Shown one piece after another: positions 1 to 12,313 of a stretch of DNA of 64,000 nucleotides. Source of the DNA: Puccinellia tenuiflora (Eukaryota; Streptophyta; Magnoliopsida; Poales; Poaceae); NCBI GenBank assembly GCA_012064385.1, contig QRDG01000417.1, forward strand, positions 1,154,700 to 1,218,699, read 5' to 3'. Both the position numbers and the translations under genes were made by a program. Below the pieces are notes generated by a model, which was not told where the DNA came from, made no database searches, and worked only from the letters and a program-made list of their open reading frames with translations. Every line of letters starts with the position of its first letter. The first letter of the stretch is position 1.

Positions 1-843
1 GGAGAGGCCATGACAACATCAGAAGAAGGTAGATGGACATCACAGCTCACCACATTACAAATACATCACTGCCACAGACTAAGGTCCCTAGGACGAGGCC
101 TTCTTCAACAGCAGCACCTCATGCGCTCTCTTGAGGTTCTGTCAATCAAAAACTGCGACAACGTAATCTGTGAACTGTCCGACGGATTCAAAGATCTCAC
201 TGCATTGAGGGACCTCTCGCTATATGACTGCCCGAAGCTGCTCGTCGACAAGTTTCATGCATCACTGCGAACACTGGAGATCAGCGAGTGCTTCCTTGCG
301 CAGGGCGGGTGGGTGGATGAGTACCCTTTCCTCTTCTCAGTATGGACACTAAAGATCAGTGGTTGCTCGCATGTAAGCGCTGATCAGGGCAGTAAGATTG
401 AGCCTTTGGACTGGCTGAGCTCTTTGTTCAATGTGTACAGTCTTCAACTGGAGAACACATTGTTTGTGAGATTGAACATGTTTGACAAGCTTCATTCTCT
501 GGAGATACTTGAGATTGATGGAAGTCGCTCATTCTTTGATGGTTCATCAGTATATGACTGGCTGGAGAAGCTACAGACCCTCATCATTAGGAACTGCAGG
601 GAATTGTGTGAGCTTCCGGAAAACCTGTACACTTTGTCTGCATTGGAAGAGCTGTCTGTAGAGAACTGTCCCGCTATTCAGGCATTGCCAGCAAACGGGT
701 TACCAGCGACATTGAAGAGACTCTCCATATCTAAGTGCAGTCCAGAGCTAACTCAGCGGTGTCTCGATGAGGAACTTGATAGGCCAAAGATTGCAAAGGT
801 TGGTGTAGTCTACATTGGGGGGCAAAGTATTATTACTCCATAA
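1..843 (+). CDS. NLR disease-resistance protein, C-terminal LRR region (5' end outside window)
   Basis: The frame is open from base 1, so the ATG at 10 is probably an internal Met and the gene starts upstream. The 280 visible residues form about ten leucine-rich repeats of the LxxLxIxxCxxL type, for example LTTLQIHHCHRLRSL near the start, LEVLSIKNCDNV, LQTLIIRNCREL and LKRLSISKCSPEL near the end. This cysteine-bearing LRR pattern followed by a short tail is typical of the C-terminus of cereal CC-NBS-LRR intracellular immune receptors. No NB-ARC motif is visible because it would lie left of the window. The stop is TAA at 841-843. The frame is clean, so nothing marks this part as a pseudogene. 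An LRR protein without an NBS cannot be excluded from this fragment alone. Confidence 0.82.
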   Translation, partial: GEAMTTSEEGRWTSQLTTLQIHHCHRLRSLGRGLLQQQHLMRSLEVLSIKNCDNVICELSDGFKDLTALRDLSLYDCPKLLVDKFHASLRTLEISECFLAQGGWVDEYPFLFSVWTLKISGCSHVSADQGSKIEPLDWLSSLFNVYSLQLENTLFVRLNMFDKLHSLEILEIDGSRSFFDGSSVYDWLEKLQTLIIRNCRELCELPENLYTLSALEELSVENCPAIQALPANGLPATLKRLSISKCSPELTQRCLDEELDRPKIAKVGVVYIGGQSIITP

Positions 844-3126
844 GAATAGTGTGATATTTGTTTTACCCTGTTTCTAAAGAGACTGTATATTTGAACTAAC
901 TCAATGCATCCATCTGAATCGTTTGAAACCTGTACTGCTTCTTACAGTTGATGAGAGTGATTAAAGTGTGACAGGTAACTATATATAATTTTCACAAAAG
1001 CTGTATACTCCACATTCTCTTATGTAAAAACATGTGAATTCAATAATATGGAAATGTGGCGGTTGACAATTTGAGTTGGTATGAATTTCTGCAAGTGTAT
1101 TTTTTTCATTTTCCGACACATGGTGAGTCTAAGCTGCACCTTTTTCTTTTCTTTTGCTAACCAGTTGAAGCTGCAGTCATTAAGGGCATTAGCAGAAGAT
1201 CAAACACAACAATTATATTAAGCGAATATTCTAGTTTTAACATATTATGTAATCTGTAGGAATTGTAGAGAGAGATGTCTCTAACACATGTCGTAGGGAG
1301 TTTGAGCTTGTAATAACCCAGTAAAATGCCAGTTTGGTTATGGGTCCTGCACTCCAAGCTACGGGCTGTAAGTATATCACTAGAAATAAAAGAGCGTGGA
1401 GAGAAGCACACACAAAACTTTCACACTAATAATCCCCGAATACCTTTACCACCGGATAATCGGAGTTGCCGCGCGCAGGTGCGCAGCATCGCTATGGGCG
1501 AGTGAGGGTTCCCATCGACGCTCGCTATGGGCGAGTGAGGGTTCCCATCGACGCTCTGCTACTGATGCCGTCGCTGGGAGTTAGAGAGGAGAGACAGGGA
1601 TCTGGCCGCGCTGTCAGATCCGTGATGATCCATATCGTTGCGGGTAGATGTGAGGATGTCGTGGCTCGATTGCCCGTGGAGTGCGCTGGATTTGACTCCT
1701 AGGCAGCGCTGCCTGATTCGATCGATCCGATTTTCAATTTTTTTTCAGTTGGCCCTCCGGTATTACCTGACACAGAGAGAGATTGCAATTAGGGCGCATT
1801 TCATTTCAATTCAGAAGACAGTGATATTGCGACATGAGTAAAATCCATCGTTAGTATCTGAGCTTGTCGAGCAAAATCACTTCGGTCATGTACATGTACA
1901 TAGGGAATATAATTTCATTTATAAATAAAAATCAAGTTACATAGCACCTACACACCAACCTTACAGAATTGAAAAGATAGAGTACACCTATGTGACAAAC
2001 CAACGCCTATCCCTCTTATTCGATACCACCGTAGCAACTACCAAAGAGAAGCGAGACAGATCACCTCTTTACCCGAGCTCGACGCGGCTCTATCGTTGAT
2101 CAACAGCTTTTCAGACCTACAAAATAGTTTGGTATAGGACAAACCATTACCATTAAAAGAATTCACGGTCATTGAAGACGCTCATTGGTCCCGATGTCGC
2201 GGTGTATTTGATGACATGGCACCAGTTGACCGGTCAATATTTTTTACAAAAAAGGCCCTTAACAAAAAACAGCAGTAGGGCAGGGCACCCAGTGAAAAAG
2301 TCAACTAGGAATTTCATCTCCAACTCGTCACGTGATATGCACACATGGAAGGCACGGGAGGCCGGCGTCGGCGCTGCTCCGTTGCGTGGACAGTTTCACA
2401 CAGTTTCACCGCCGACTAGGATGAGGGTAGAGTCCGGACCGGGGAGGTGCCGCCACGTAGAGACGGGCAACCGGGGATAATCTCGTTGACTTCGAGGAGG
2501 GAGGCGGTGAGGAGCTGCGATCTTGGGCGGACCTGAGCGCGTGCGCGGCGTCCCCGTCGTGCTCGTCATCCACGACGTGACCGCCCTGCGCCATACTCGT
2601 CGTCCACGACAGGCCCGACCTGCGACATCGCGTGGTTGCCGCCGCACACCGCAAATGATGGCGGTTGCTTGGTAGAAGACCGGGCACGGAGGCCGTCGGC
2701 CCCGTTGCTGCTCCTCCCGGTCACTCGAATTTGACCCGGCCGATGAACCCATGGCGCAGGCGGAGTGCTCGCAACCTGGCTAGACTCGGAGTGCTCGCAT
2801 AGAGCACGGCGCCGCGCTACACGCGACGAGCCCGCGTTGTGGCGCCGCATCGACATGTGCGGCTGGGTCGAATTCCCTGCATCGACGGCAACGGCGACCA
2901 CGCCAGTGACGGGGGTGTTGTGGCGGCGAACTAGGGGCAACGGCGGAGGCATGGCGGAGAACGACCAGTCCTCCATCATCTCCGTCGAGTGGACACCGAC
3001 AAGCCCTGGATCGAGCAGACATGGCATGCGTGTGTGGTGAGCTTGTGCGTGCGTGTGTGTGGCATTCGTGCTCGTGCGCGTGCTATGTGCGCGTCCGACC
3101 GGTCGATGATGCTGCTCATAATAGGA
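844..3126. other. Intergenic region downstream of the NLR gene
   Basis: The first few hundred bases are AT-rich and probably the 3' UTR of the NLR gene; AATAAA-like words occur near 1384 and 1923. From about 1450 to 3060 the sequence becomes GC-rich. Several overlapping open frames there on both strands have no recognisable domain and look like compositional artefacts. A short GT-rich tract sits around 3030-3060. I see no supported gene. Confidence 0.55.
1491..1556. repeat. Perfect 33 bp tandem duplication (two units)
   Basis: The unit begins GCTATGGGCGAGTGAGGG and ends GACGCTC. It occurs at 1491-1523 and again without a mismatch at 1524-1556. The 33 bp length keeps a plus-strand open frame in phase, but no protein family is recognisable. 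Confidence 0.9.
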
Positions 3127-3225
3127 AGTAACATAGACTAGTAACATGCTTATGTTACTAGTCCATGTTACTACCTCCATAGCGGATAGTAACATATGTG
3201 TAGTGTCATATTTATTAGCTTGTAG
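3127..3225. mobile_element. MITE-derived hairpin fragment
   Basis: Two arms, AGTAACATAGACTAGTAACAT and its near-complement, form a hairpin at 3127-3172. It is followed by the CTACCTCCATAG...TAGTAACATATGTG sequence common in small Triticeae inverted-repeat elements. The copy abuts the broken left edge of the Athila-like LTR. Superfamily cannot be assigned by eye. Confidence 0.5.
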
Positions 3226-4009
3226 ATCATTAGGTCATGATGCCTAGTATCTGTGAGAGTGCTATTTATCATTGCTGCAACTTGGTGTGCTTAATGCTTG
3301 ACACTTAGGGCCCGAGTGCATGTTTTCAGATCTGAACATATTTTGATAATTATTGTTTTGGATCATATCTACAAGTTGTTTGCACCTGTTATTGTCCGGA
3401 ACCCGAGGCCCCTAAGTGACAGCTTTTGGGACAACCGGAGGGGATGGTTTCGACTTGAGGGTTACATGTATTCACTGAATGTTAATGCTTTACTCCGGTA
3501 CTTTGTAAAAGGAGTACCTTAATTACCTTTAGGCTTCTCATAAAGTCCCCGCTGAAATGGGATGGTTGGACAAAAGATGTTGTGCAAGTATCTTATTGCA
3601 AGCACGCACGACTAATTATGGAATACATGCCTATGTTTATATTAGCACATCGATACTGTTTATTTGTTTATCCACATGTTGCCCTTCATAATTATTTCAT
3701 GAACTATCTCATCCATGCAGCGCCCGTATTTACATCCCTATGCCTACGATGTTTTAATCCTGCTGTTACTAAAATTGCTACTATTGCTGTTTTTACAATA
3801 CTACTGCTGCTACTTTATTACTACTGCTATTATATTACTGTTGTTACTGATAAACCGTGCCAAGAAAGTTTCCTTCCAGGCGTGGCTGATCTGACAAATC
3901 AACTGCTAAGGCTCATAAATATTCTTTGGCTCCCCTTGTGTTGAATCAATAAATTTGGGTTTTACTTCCCTCGAAGACTGTTGCGATCCCCTATACTTTT
4001 GGGTCATCA
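3226..4009 (+). repeat. 5' LTR of the Athila-like element (5'-truncated)
   Basis: It matches 24127-24758 closely from the first base of the homology to about 3857, then continues alone to a terminal ...GGTCATCA. That complements the TGAT start of the right LTR. The left ~580 bp are missing, replaced by the MITE-like sequence. Confidence 0.8.
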
Positions 4010-4198
4010 AGACTATTTTCGGGAGCCGTTGCTAGGGAGCATAGCTTTATTTGTGACCTCACCGGAACGTTACGTTGCCAACTGCAATTTATTTATCATG
4101 GGAAAAACCTGTGATGCCAAGGTTACTATATTACCGTCTACTACAAGGAAAGGTACAAGTCTGAACACTTCTGCTATGCTTGATTCACCCTTTGTTAT
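4010..4198 (+). pseudogene. Leader, PBS-like site and gag N-terminus of the Athila-like element
   Basis: Just inside the LTR end is GGGAGCCGTTGCTAGGGAG (4021-4039), a degraded form of the GGCGCCGTTGCCGGGGAG site usual for this Triticeae gypsy group. A short reading frame starts at ATG 4098 (MGKTCDAKV...) and is cut at 4198 by the chromovirus-like LTR. A large middle part of gag is absent on the other side of that insertion, which suggests a deletion. Confidence 0.55.
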
Positions 4199-7100
4199 TG
4201 TAACATCATAATATTTTCAAATTTTTGAAAAATCAAAAAACTTTTTAAAAGTTATAGATATTTTTCTTTTGAATTGTTAAAACAAGCATGGAATTCAATT
4301 TCTTCATTGCGTGGTTGCATTTGTGCCCCTGAATTTCAAAATTTTCAAAAGAAAATATTTTGTTTTGGAAAAATAGGGAGTTTGGCAACAAATACCAATT
4401 AAATACCTAGGGGTATTTTGATAAATATAGTTGTGTAAAAATATTCCCAAATAGTATATTTGGATAGAGTTTGTTTTTAAAAAAATTTAAAAACTGGTTT
4501 GAATCCATTTGGATGTGTATTTTAAAAGTTATGTATTGTTTGAATTTCTGAAAAAGAAAAGGGTTAAAAAAAGGAAAGCCAGGCCGGCCGAACCGGCCAG
4601 CCCAGCCAGCCCAGCCGCGGCCCAAGTTCTCCCCCGCCCACACCCGCTCCCGCAGCCCACCTGGCCCGGTACCGGTTCGCACTTCGCGCAGTCGCTGACA
4701 GGCGGGACCCACCCGTCAGCACCGACACGCACGACGTAGTCGTCTTCCCCGCGCCGAAATTACGCGCCCGAGAACGGCAACTCGCCGCCGGCGATCGCAC
4801 TCTTCATTTCTCGCCATTAAGGCAGAAATACGGGACCCCAGGCCCGTCTATAAGTAGCCCGTCACCCACTATCTCCTCAAAACACCCTAAACCCTAGCCC
4901 CTCGCCCCCAGGCCGCCCGCAGCCGTCGCCGACGTCCGCCACTGCCGCCGGTGAATTTCTTCAACTCCGGTGGACTCCGTCGACTCCTCGCCCCTCTTCA
5001 CTCCCTTCCTTCTTCTTTTCGTCTTGCGCACCCTTCTGACACGTCCCAGTTTCTTTTCCGTCCTCAGATCGACGCGCTCGTCTTCGACCTCCGTCAGCCG
5101 CCGCCTTCGTCAACTCCGGCGAGCAATAGGAGGAGCAGCTAACCACCGCGACGCCTTCCACCTCGCCATCGAGTTCGACTCGCTACCCTGCACGACAAGG
5201 TAACACGCGCCCGTCCCCTCTCGCCGTATATTAGCCAGAACGCGCGTCGCCGTGCCACGCCGCCACGTCGGTTAGGTTTCCGGCGAGTAGCTCCGCCCGT
5301 CCCCAATAGATTAGATCTAGTCCGTTGGATCTAGATCCAGCGGCTACAGTTCTTTTCTTTTACCGAATCGGTACGGATGAATCACAGGCCGCCACGCCAC
5401 TGCCCCGTCAGCAAACTAGTCAGCGCCACATCAGCAGAAGCAGCCAACCAGAAGACGCTGCGTGGATAAGCATAAGCCTTTTCTGGGATTTTTCCGAATT
5501 AGATCTATTTAGCAGTTTTGCAGAAAAGTCCCTGTATCTTAAATCCATCATAATTTTTTATTGGTTTGGCCAAATTCAAATATTTTTATATATTTGAAAT
5601 CCTTAGAGCCAGTAGAATCTTTTTGCCGTTTTAGTTTTCTGTTTTGACAAGTTTAAATTTTTTCAAATTTCAAATGTGATATTTGAGTAAATTTGTCATA
5701 ACTTTAGTTTAAAAATAGATTTTTGAGTGAATCCAATTGTGTTAGCTTTTCCTAAAAGCCCTCTGTCCAGTAGAGCCTTTTCTTGTTTTGACAAAAATAT
5801 TTTGTAGCATTGTTTTAATTAATTGTTGTGTATGCCTTTTTGGGAATTTAAAAATAGTTTATTTATTTCTAAATTGCATTTTTGGTTCTTATGACATCAT
5901 GCATGTTTTCAAAAACAGAAAATATAGTTGGATTAAATGCATTTCATGCATATCATGTATTTTTGAGTGATTATATTGCTTGTTATATTTATTCTTGCCT
6001 TGTGTGAATTGTTTAGATTATTCGGAGAGTCCGGAGAACGTTGGCAATTGTTGCACCTGCAACTCCTGCCAGGGCAAGTGATGCTCACACATGAAATTCC
6101 CAAGTATTTTGATATGCATTGTAGTTTACTTTTTCTAAATAAGATTGCATGTCAGGTTGTATTACTATGCTATGCTAGACTTGTTTAGTATTACTCCAAA
6201 TATTCCTAAGTGTCTAGTAACTATTTGATAACTTGGTAGAATTGGTAAAATGCTATGCTATGTGTTTTGTATCAAAAGTTAATAAAAATTCTACTAAGTT
6301 CTTAAGTGATTCTGAACTGCTAGATGTGCTCTGCTCTAGATTATTTTCTTTGGAATAAAGCAATTTCCCATATATGGGAGGATGAATTGTAGAAGAGGGT
6401 GATTCCCTACTATGGGAGGAAGGATCATATGTGGTCCCCTGATTTGGGAGGATGAATCACACTTGCGGAAAGCCACCCAGGAATAAAGAGATTGAAGTTG
6501 CTCCAAGTGAAGATTACTTTTCGTGCAGCCATATGTCATATGGGCTCTGGCTTGACTAAGTAAGTTGCGTGGAACCGGCCCGGATTGACAAGCAGATGTA
6601 GTGGATGTAGGTGGGAACAGGTCAAGATGGCATGGGTCGGGGAAATGCTTCTGAAAGGTCTCGTCTTAATCTTCTCCTTTCCTTTTCATTTCAAGAAGGG
6701 TTAAGGTCAGAATGGGCTGATTGAGTCAAGTGGTGAAAGTGCACAACCTCTCGAGAGTGTCAAACTAAGTACTTAGCCGTGTCCCCGGTTACGGACAATT
6801 TTGAGTATCAGAGCAAGGACATCAACAAGAGATCTCACCATTCCAACTTCTTAAGTAAAAATTTGATGAACTTGTGTGTGGAGATATTCATGGATATGTT
6901 CCATGGAATGATCTCATATCTTTTTGACAAGAAAAGTTTTGTAAAAGATAGGATAAAGTTGGCTTTACGCACAAATAGCATTGAACTCCACCAGCCATAT
7001 ATGCATATAGTTAATAGAATTTTTTGCCTTATGAGTCCACAAGTATCACTTGCCAGATCCATACAAATGGTTCTGACCAATTTTTGGCTGCAATGCTTTT

Positions 7101-7395
7101 ACTGTTGCAGGTTGCTTCGACGAACAGGTTTCGAGTCTACAACCAACATGTTTTCGCCTGTGGCTACATGAAGATTGGGACTCCATGCAATAATTATAGT
7201 CTTCCGCTGTTATTTCTGTTTTATGCTAGCTTCAAGCTATGCAAAGTTGTAATGGTTTATGTTTAACTCTGGATTCAGACGTGTAATAAATTGATACAAT
7301 GTTATGGTACTTTATCGTAACTGTGTGTGCAAACGAATCGATCCAGGGATTTGCACTATGGGGACTTGCCTATTTTTAAGTGCAGGTCCGCTACA
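4199..7395 (+). repeat. 5' LTR of the chromovirus-like element (about 3.2 kb)
   Basis: It starts TGTAACATCATAATATTTTC, the TGTAACA start usual for this gypsy lineage, and ends GGTCCGCTACA directly before the primer-binding site. It has a GC-rich promoter and leader near 4.6-5.3 kb and AT-rich flanks. At 6360-6470 three loose copies of a TATGGGAGGA-type motif recur about every 40 bp. Open frames inside are short and have no domains. Confidence 0.6.
4847..4857 (+). promoter_or_regulatory. TATA box of the chromovirus-like LTR
   Basis: TCTATAAGTAG lies downstream of a GC-rich U3 and upstream of a CCCTAAACCCTAGCC pyrimidine-rich leader, the layout of a plant TATA promoter. Placement inside the LTR fits the retrotransposon promoter. 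Confidence 0.45.
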
Positions 7396-7397
7396 GA

Positions 7398-7409
7398 TGG
7401 TATCAGAGC
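7398..7409 (+). other. Primer-binding site (initiator Met tRNA complement)
   Basis: TGGTATCAGAGC is the usual plant LTR-retrotransposon primer-binding site complementary to the 3' end of initiator methionine tRNA. It lies two bases after the LTR end. Confidence 0.8.
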
Positions 7410-7954
7410 ACTGTGTTGCCTGTAGGTTCGAAACCTTAGGTATGGATTAGAACTAGGAAAATACCTAGAATGGAAAATCTATTTTATTCAATAAAAGAAA
7501 ATATTTGCAAGTTAACTTTTCTCATACTCTCATCTACTATTCACATTCTAAGAAATCTTTCCTTTCTTTAGTATGACCCATTTTGTGGATACAACTCTGG
7601 TGATAGAAGAACAAAGGAGACGAAGACAAGACAGTTGAAATTTACAATTTCATGAAATCGGTACATAGTCCTCACCAAGATGCACAACGATGACGGTCAA
7701 AGAAGAACTTGAAGAAATTCAAGAAGAGATAGATGAGACCACCGCTGTAGTTATTTTGTTAGGACATCGCGTAACATGATAGTGTATTGAACATATCAAT
7801 TTAGTTGGTGGGCAATACTAGGTCGTTTGTTGTGTTAGAACCAGGTTGTTTGATGTTAGATGTTGTTTGATGAATTGCCTTGATCTGCTTGTATGGGTAG
7901 GAGTATTTATCCTAGATCTGTCTATCTTTTGCCTATTTATGCTAAAACCCACAG

Positions 7955-9032
7955 ATGCCTCCCCGACGTGATCCCGAGAACAACAACACCGATGGAATGC
8001 TTCAACAGATCATTGCAGCGCAGAATCAACTGATGACTATGATGGCGCAATTCATGGCCAATCGGAATGCACCACCACCACGACCACCGCCGCCACCACC
8101 TCCTCCTCAAGTGGACAGGCTTGAAAGATTTCTGAAGCTTAGACCTAGCAAGTTCTCGTCTGAAACCGAGCCAATTGTGGCGGATGATTGGCTGCGTTCA
8201 ATAAACAAGGACCTGGTGACATGTGAATGTACTCCGAACGAGAAAGTGAGGTTTATCGCTCATCTGATGGAGGGACCAGCAGCTCAATGGTGGGAAGCTT
8301 ATCAAGTCACCCATCCTCTGGAAGGCTTGACCTGGGAAGCATTCAAGGAAGGCTTTCGTAATGCTCATATCTCATCTGGCATTATGAACTTGAAGAAGGA
8401 GGAGTTCCGAAGCCTGAGGCAGGGAAACAGGACACTTAAGGAGTACATGGATGACTTCTGTTCATTGTCCCGTTATGCTCGTGAAGACATTGACACTGAT
8501 GTCAAGAGGAAGGAAAAATTTCTCAAGGGACTATGCGACGAACTAAAAATTCCTTTGACAGTCGGATATGCCCCGAACTATCACACTAGGGGATAGCATC
8601 AAGAAGGCAGAGAATAGGAAGAGGAAGCACAGTGGCAGCAAGTACAACTCAGAAGCTGTTCAGAAGAAACCACATTTTCATGAGAACAATGGAGGGCACC
8701 ACAACCACAGGAATGGGAATAGCCACAATCACAATGGCCATAATCATAATAGTGGAAGCAATGGTGGAAATGGTGAATACAAGAACAATAACCACATCGG
8801 ACACAACAGCGGGAACCATAATGGTCAGAATCACAATCACCCCGCAGGCAAGAAGGACCTTAGTCACATAAAGTGCTATAAGTGCAAGAAGATGGGACAC
8901 TATTCCAGCGACTGCCCCAAAAAGAAGAGTGAGGAAGCTGCCAAGCCAAATTCTTTCGATAAGGGATATGTGAACCATGTCCATATGGAAAGAGCATACA
9001 ATGAGCCTGGTATGAAAAATGGTACATTTTAG
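7955..9032 (+). pseudogene. Chromovirus-like gag polyprotein with zinc knuckle, frameshifted
   Basis: The first frame (7955-8596) starts MPPRRDPENNN and holds a proline run (residues ~46-56) and the Retrotrans_gag domain with GPAAQWWEAY and the later FRSLRQGNRTLKEYMDDF. One extra base near 8590 moves the coding into the frame 8568-9032. That frame continues with DSIKKAE, a histidine/asparagine/glycine-rich stretch of about 50 residues, and one CCHC zinc knuckle, CYKCKKMGHYSSDC. The capsid would package element RNA in the cytoplasm. The protease that normally follows is missing. The single frameshift and the truncation make this a dead copy. Confidence 0.75.
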
Positions 9033-9106
9033 TCAAGCATCCAGTTTGAAGTTTGACATTCTAGACTACCAACAAAAAATTCTGAGCCGCCACCGACCCC
9101 CCACCA

Positions 9107-10399
9107 ATGCCGACTCCGACATCAAAGAAAAGGGGTATGCACATGCTTAATTCTGAAACTATGCAGGAAGCGAAGAAATCGCTTAAGGAGAAAGGTATTA
9201 AAGCAGAAGAAGTAAAAAATCTACCACCTATTGAAGAATTATGTGAGCCTATCACTCATCAGACAATGGTAGAGGTACACTCTCTTCAGAATTTTGGTAC
9301 GGCATACTTTCCTTTTCGAAAGCCTCCTGATCAATGCATAGATGAACTTGATAATTTTATTGTGAAGCAAAATCATTTCAATGTGAAAGTTCAAAATCAA
9401 TTGCTAGAAAATTCTTATATTATTAAAAATTTGTATGATTTTTTATAAAGAACTACTAATGATGTTAAAGGACTTATCAAGCATTTTGTCATGGTTCAAA
9501 CTCAACTTGAACAAAATAGTAAAGAAATTTTTGCTTGCTGAAACCTTTAAAAAGGATGACAAACATGCTTTTGGTATTGCAACTAGAGGTGGTGCTTCTA
9601 CTCAGGATCCTTTATATCCGGAGGGACATCCTAAAAGAATTGAACAAGATTCCCAATTAGCTGAAAACAATGTTGGTAGCTCTTCTAAAAAGAAGAAGAA
9701 AAATAAAGATAAAAGAGCTATAGAATCCGAGGAACCTAGTAGTGATAAAGAACCTGAGCAAAACCCGAATGATATATCTATTTCTAATGTTGAAACTGAA
9801 TATGGTAATGAACCTGTTAGTGATATTGATAAAGGAAACGATCCTAATAAAGAAGAAAGTGATGAAGAACCTGAAAAACTTCCTAAACATAGGAAGTATA
9901 ATAAAGAAGAACTTGTTGCTAAGAGGCATGGTAGTGAAAGGGAACCTTGGACGCAAAAACCTATGCCTTTCCCTAATAAGAAGTATAAATCAAAAGAGGA
10001 GGAACATTATAATAAATTTTGTGATTGGATGAAACCTCTCTTTTTGCAAACTCCATTGACTGATCCTATTAAATTGCCTCCTTATTCCAAGTACATGAAA
10101 GATATTGTTTCTAACAAAAGGAAAATTCCTAACGAGGAAATTTCCACTATGCTTGCTAATTATTCTTTTAATGGAAAAAATCCCAAAGAAGCTCGGAGAC
10201 CCAGGTATCCCAACTATTCTTTGCTCAATTAAGAATAATTATGTTAGAACTGCTTTATGTGATCTTGGTGCAGGAGTAAGTGTTATGCCCCTTTCTCCTT
10301 ATAAAAGGCTCTATTTGGAAAAACTAATACCCACTGATATTTCTTTACAAATGGCTGATAAATCAACTGCTGTCCCTATTAGTATTTCTGAGGATGTTC
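9107..10399 (+). pseudogene. Athila-like gag-protease region, first part
   Basis: Three overlapping frames (9107-9448, 9435-10232, 10105-10399) read as one ancestral polyprotein broken by two frameshifts, the second near an A run around 10180. Visible landmarks are a gag C-terminal stretch, a TRGGAST motif, an acidic/lysine-rich linker, PPYSKYMKDIV, and the retropepsin active site region CDLGAGVSVMP, with DLG where many proteases have DTG or DSG, as is common in this clade. The frame is cut at 10399 by the Angela-like insertion inside the protease and continues in phase at 19324. Confidence 0.75.
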
Positions 10400-12312
10400 T
10401 GTTGGGAATGTGCCCTAGAGGCAATAATAAAATGGTTTATTAAGCATATTCACGTTTATGATAATAGTTTATTATCCATGCTATAATTGTATTAAATGGA
10501 AACATAATACATGTGTGGAATATAAACACCCGGAGTCCCTAGTGAGCCTCTACAGGACTAGTTCGTTGATCAAGAGATAGTTAGAGTTTCCTAACTATGG
10601 ACTTGTTATAGTCACTTGATAACGGAGTCATATCATTAGGAGTAATGGTGTGATGGACATGGCCCAAATAAAGAGTTGCAATTAATCGTGTCACAAAAGT
10701 TTTGTTGTCAACACTTTTAATATATGCCAAATATAGTTTCCTTAGACCATGAGATTATATCACTCCCGTTCACCGGAGGAATACTTTGTGGACATCAAAC
10801 GTCACTTCGTAACTGGGTGATTATAAAGGTGGCTTTCAGGTATCTCCGATGGTGGGTTGTTGGATGATATGAATCGAGAGTGGAATTTGTCCCTCCATGT
10901 GACGGAGAAGATATCTCGAGGCCTTCTCGGTAATATAGCATCAAAAGTCTGCAGACATGTGATTAGGTTGTAATCACCGGGATCCTATATTATGGACGAG
11001 TAAAGAGAACTTGCCGGTAACGAGATTAAACTAGACATGGGGATGTCAACGATTATATCTCAGGCAAGTAAAATATCGTGAGACAAAGGGAATCGTATAT
11101 GAGATTAATTGAATCTCCGGCATCGTGGTTCAATCGAGAAAAGGTTTTCGTTGAGTGTATAGGAATTAATATGGGCATCCCGGTCCCGCTATTAATTATT
11201 GATATGATCATGTCTATGCATTCTCGAACCCGTAGGGTCACACACTTAACGTTCCGATGAAATTAGGTTTTGCGATGAATTAAATGATGAAGTGAACGAA
11301 TGGTGATTCGGAGTCTCGGATGGGATCCCGGACGTCACGAGGAGTTCCGGAGGAGTCCGGAGAATAAGATTCATATATGGAAAGTGGTTTCCGGAGGTTT
11401 CGGAAAAGTTCCGGAAATTATTTAAAGGGTACCGGAAGGTTCCGGAGTGTTCTAGAAGGGTCTAGAAGTGGGACCATATTTTGTATGGGGCCCACATGGT
11501 GCAAAGGGGTGCTGCCACCACTTAGGTGGTGCGCACCACCTAAGCCCACATGGGCTGGTGCGGCACAAGGAGGGGGGAGTCCCACTCCTAGTTGGACTAG
11601 GAGTTGGGCCCTCCACCCTTTAGGAAAGGGGCCCAAGGAGGAGTCCTAATTGGACTCCAACTTGGGGGGCAAGACAAGAGGGGGGGCCGGCCGGCCCTGC
11701 CCTTGCCCTAGCCGCCACCTATATAAAGGAGGGGAGGGGGGGGGGCGCACAACACACCTTGGAGGCTGCCGCCCCATAAACCCTAGCCGTACCCCCCTCT
11801 CCCTCTAAACCCTAGCCGCACCCCTTACCCCGAAGGGCTGCCACCATCTCTCCTCCACACCTAGCCGCACCCCCTAGCCCTAGGGGCTGCGCCACCTTGC
11901 TCCTCTCCCTCTCCTCTTGCTTGGCTTGGCGAAGCCCTGCTCGCGGAGATCGTCATCATCACCGGCACTACCGTCGTGCTGCTGAGATCATCAAGGCCAC
12001 GTCTTCTCGCTTGCGGGATCAAGGAGTCGACGTCTTCATCGAGATGTACGTGTGGACGCCGCGGAGGTGCTGCCCGTTGCTGCACTTCACCGGATTGGAT
12101 CTCGAGGATAACACATCTCCTCGCGACTAGACGAGTCTAGTTGCGGGGATCGACTAGCCAACCCCTGCACCGACAAAACGCGTTTGTTGATCTTCGAGGG
12201 TAAGAGATTGGATCTCATCTTTGCTATCTTCATCTCGTAGATCTAGATCCTTGGGGTTTATTCCACTTTGCCGCGTAGAAAATTTTTTGTTTTCCATGCT
12301 GCGACCCCATCA
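10400..12312 (+). repeat. 5' LTR of the Angela-like element (1913 bp)
   Basis: It is near-identical to 17409-19318. The TGTTGG start with GCCCTAGAGGCAATAATAAA is the hallmark of the Triticeae Angela/BARE/WIS LTR. A TATA box TATATAAAGG lies at 11720-11729, ahead of a CCCTAGCC-rich leader. Small open frames inside it are repeated in the other LTR and are not genes. Confidence 0.93.
11720..11729 (+). promoter_or_regulatory. TATA box in Angela-like 5' LTR
   Basis: TATATAAAGG precedes a CCCTAAACCCTAG-rich leader. The same box is at 18729-18738 in the 3' LTR. BARE-type LTRs are known to drive transcription from such boxes. Confidence 0.6.
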
Positions 12313-12313
12313 G

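Larger units (their letters stand above)
4199..9105 (+). mobile_element. Chromovirus-like (Tekay-type) gypsy fragment: 5' LTR plus gag
   Basis: A long LTR (4199-7395) with TG...CA ends is followed two bases later by an initiator-Met tRNA primer-binding site (7398-7409) and a gag frame (7955-9032). No protease, RT, integrase or 3' LTR follows; the Athila-like gag resumes near 9107. The element is therefore 3'-truncated and its right boundary is only known to lie between about 9033 and 9106. With no 3' end, no target-site duplication can be checked. Confidence 0.65.

Noticed and set aside
2396..3195. Overlapping minus-strand frames of 80-209 codons
   Set aside because: GC-rich, arginine/proline/histidine-heavy composition, no domain and no plausible start or splice context.
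3582..3944. 120-codon frame, with a relative at 24483-24704
   Set aside because: Lies in the Athila-like LTR pair, and the frame is not preserved between the two copies.
11053..12130. Several 60-90 codon frames repeated at 18062-19136
   Set aside because: They are duplicated because they lie in the two Angela-like LTRs. They are leader and promoter sequence, not genes.
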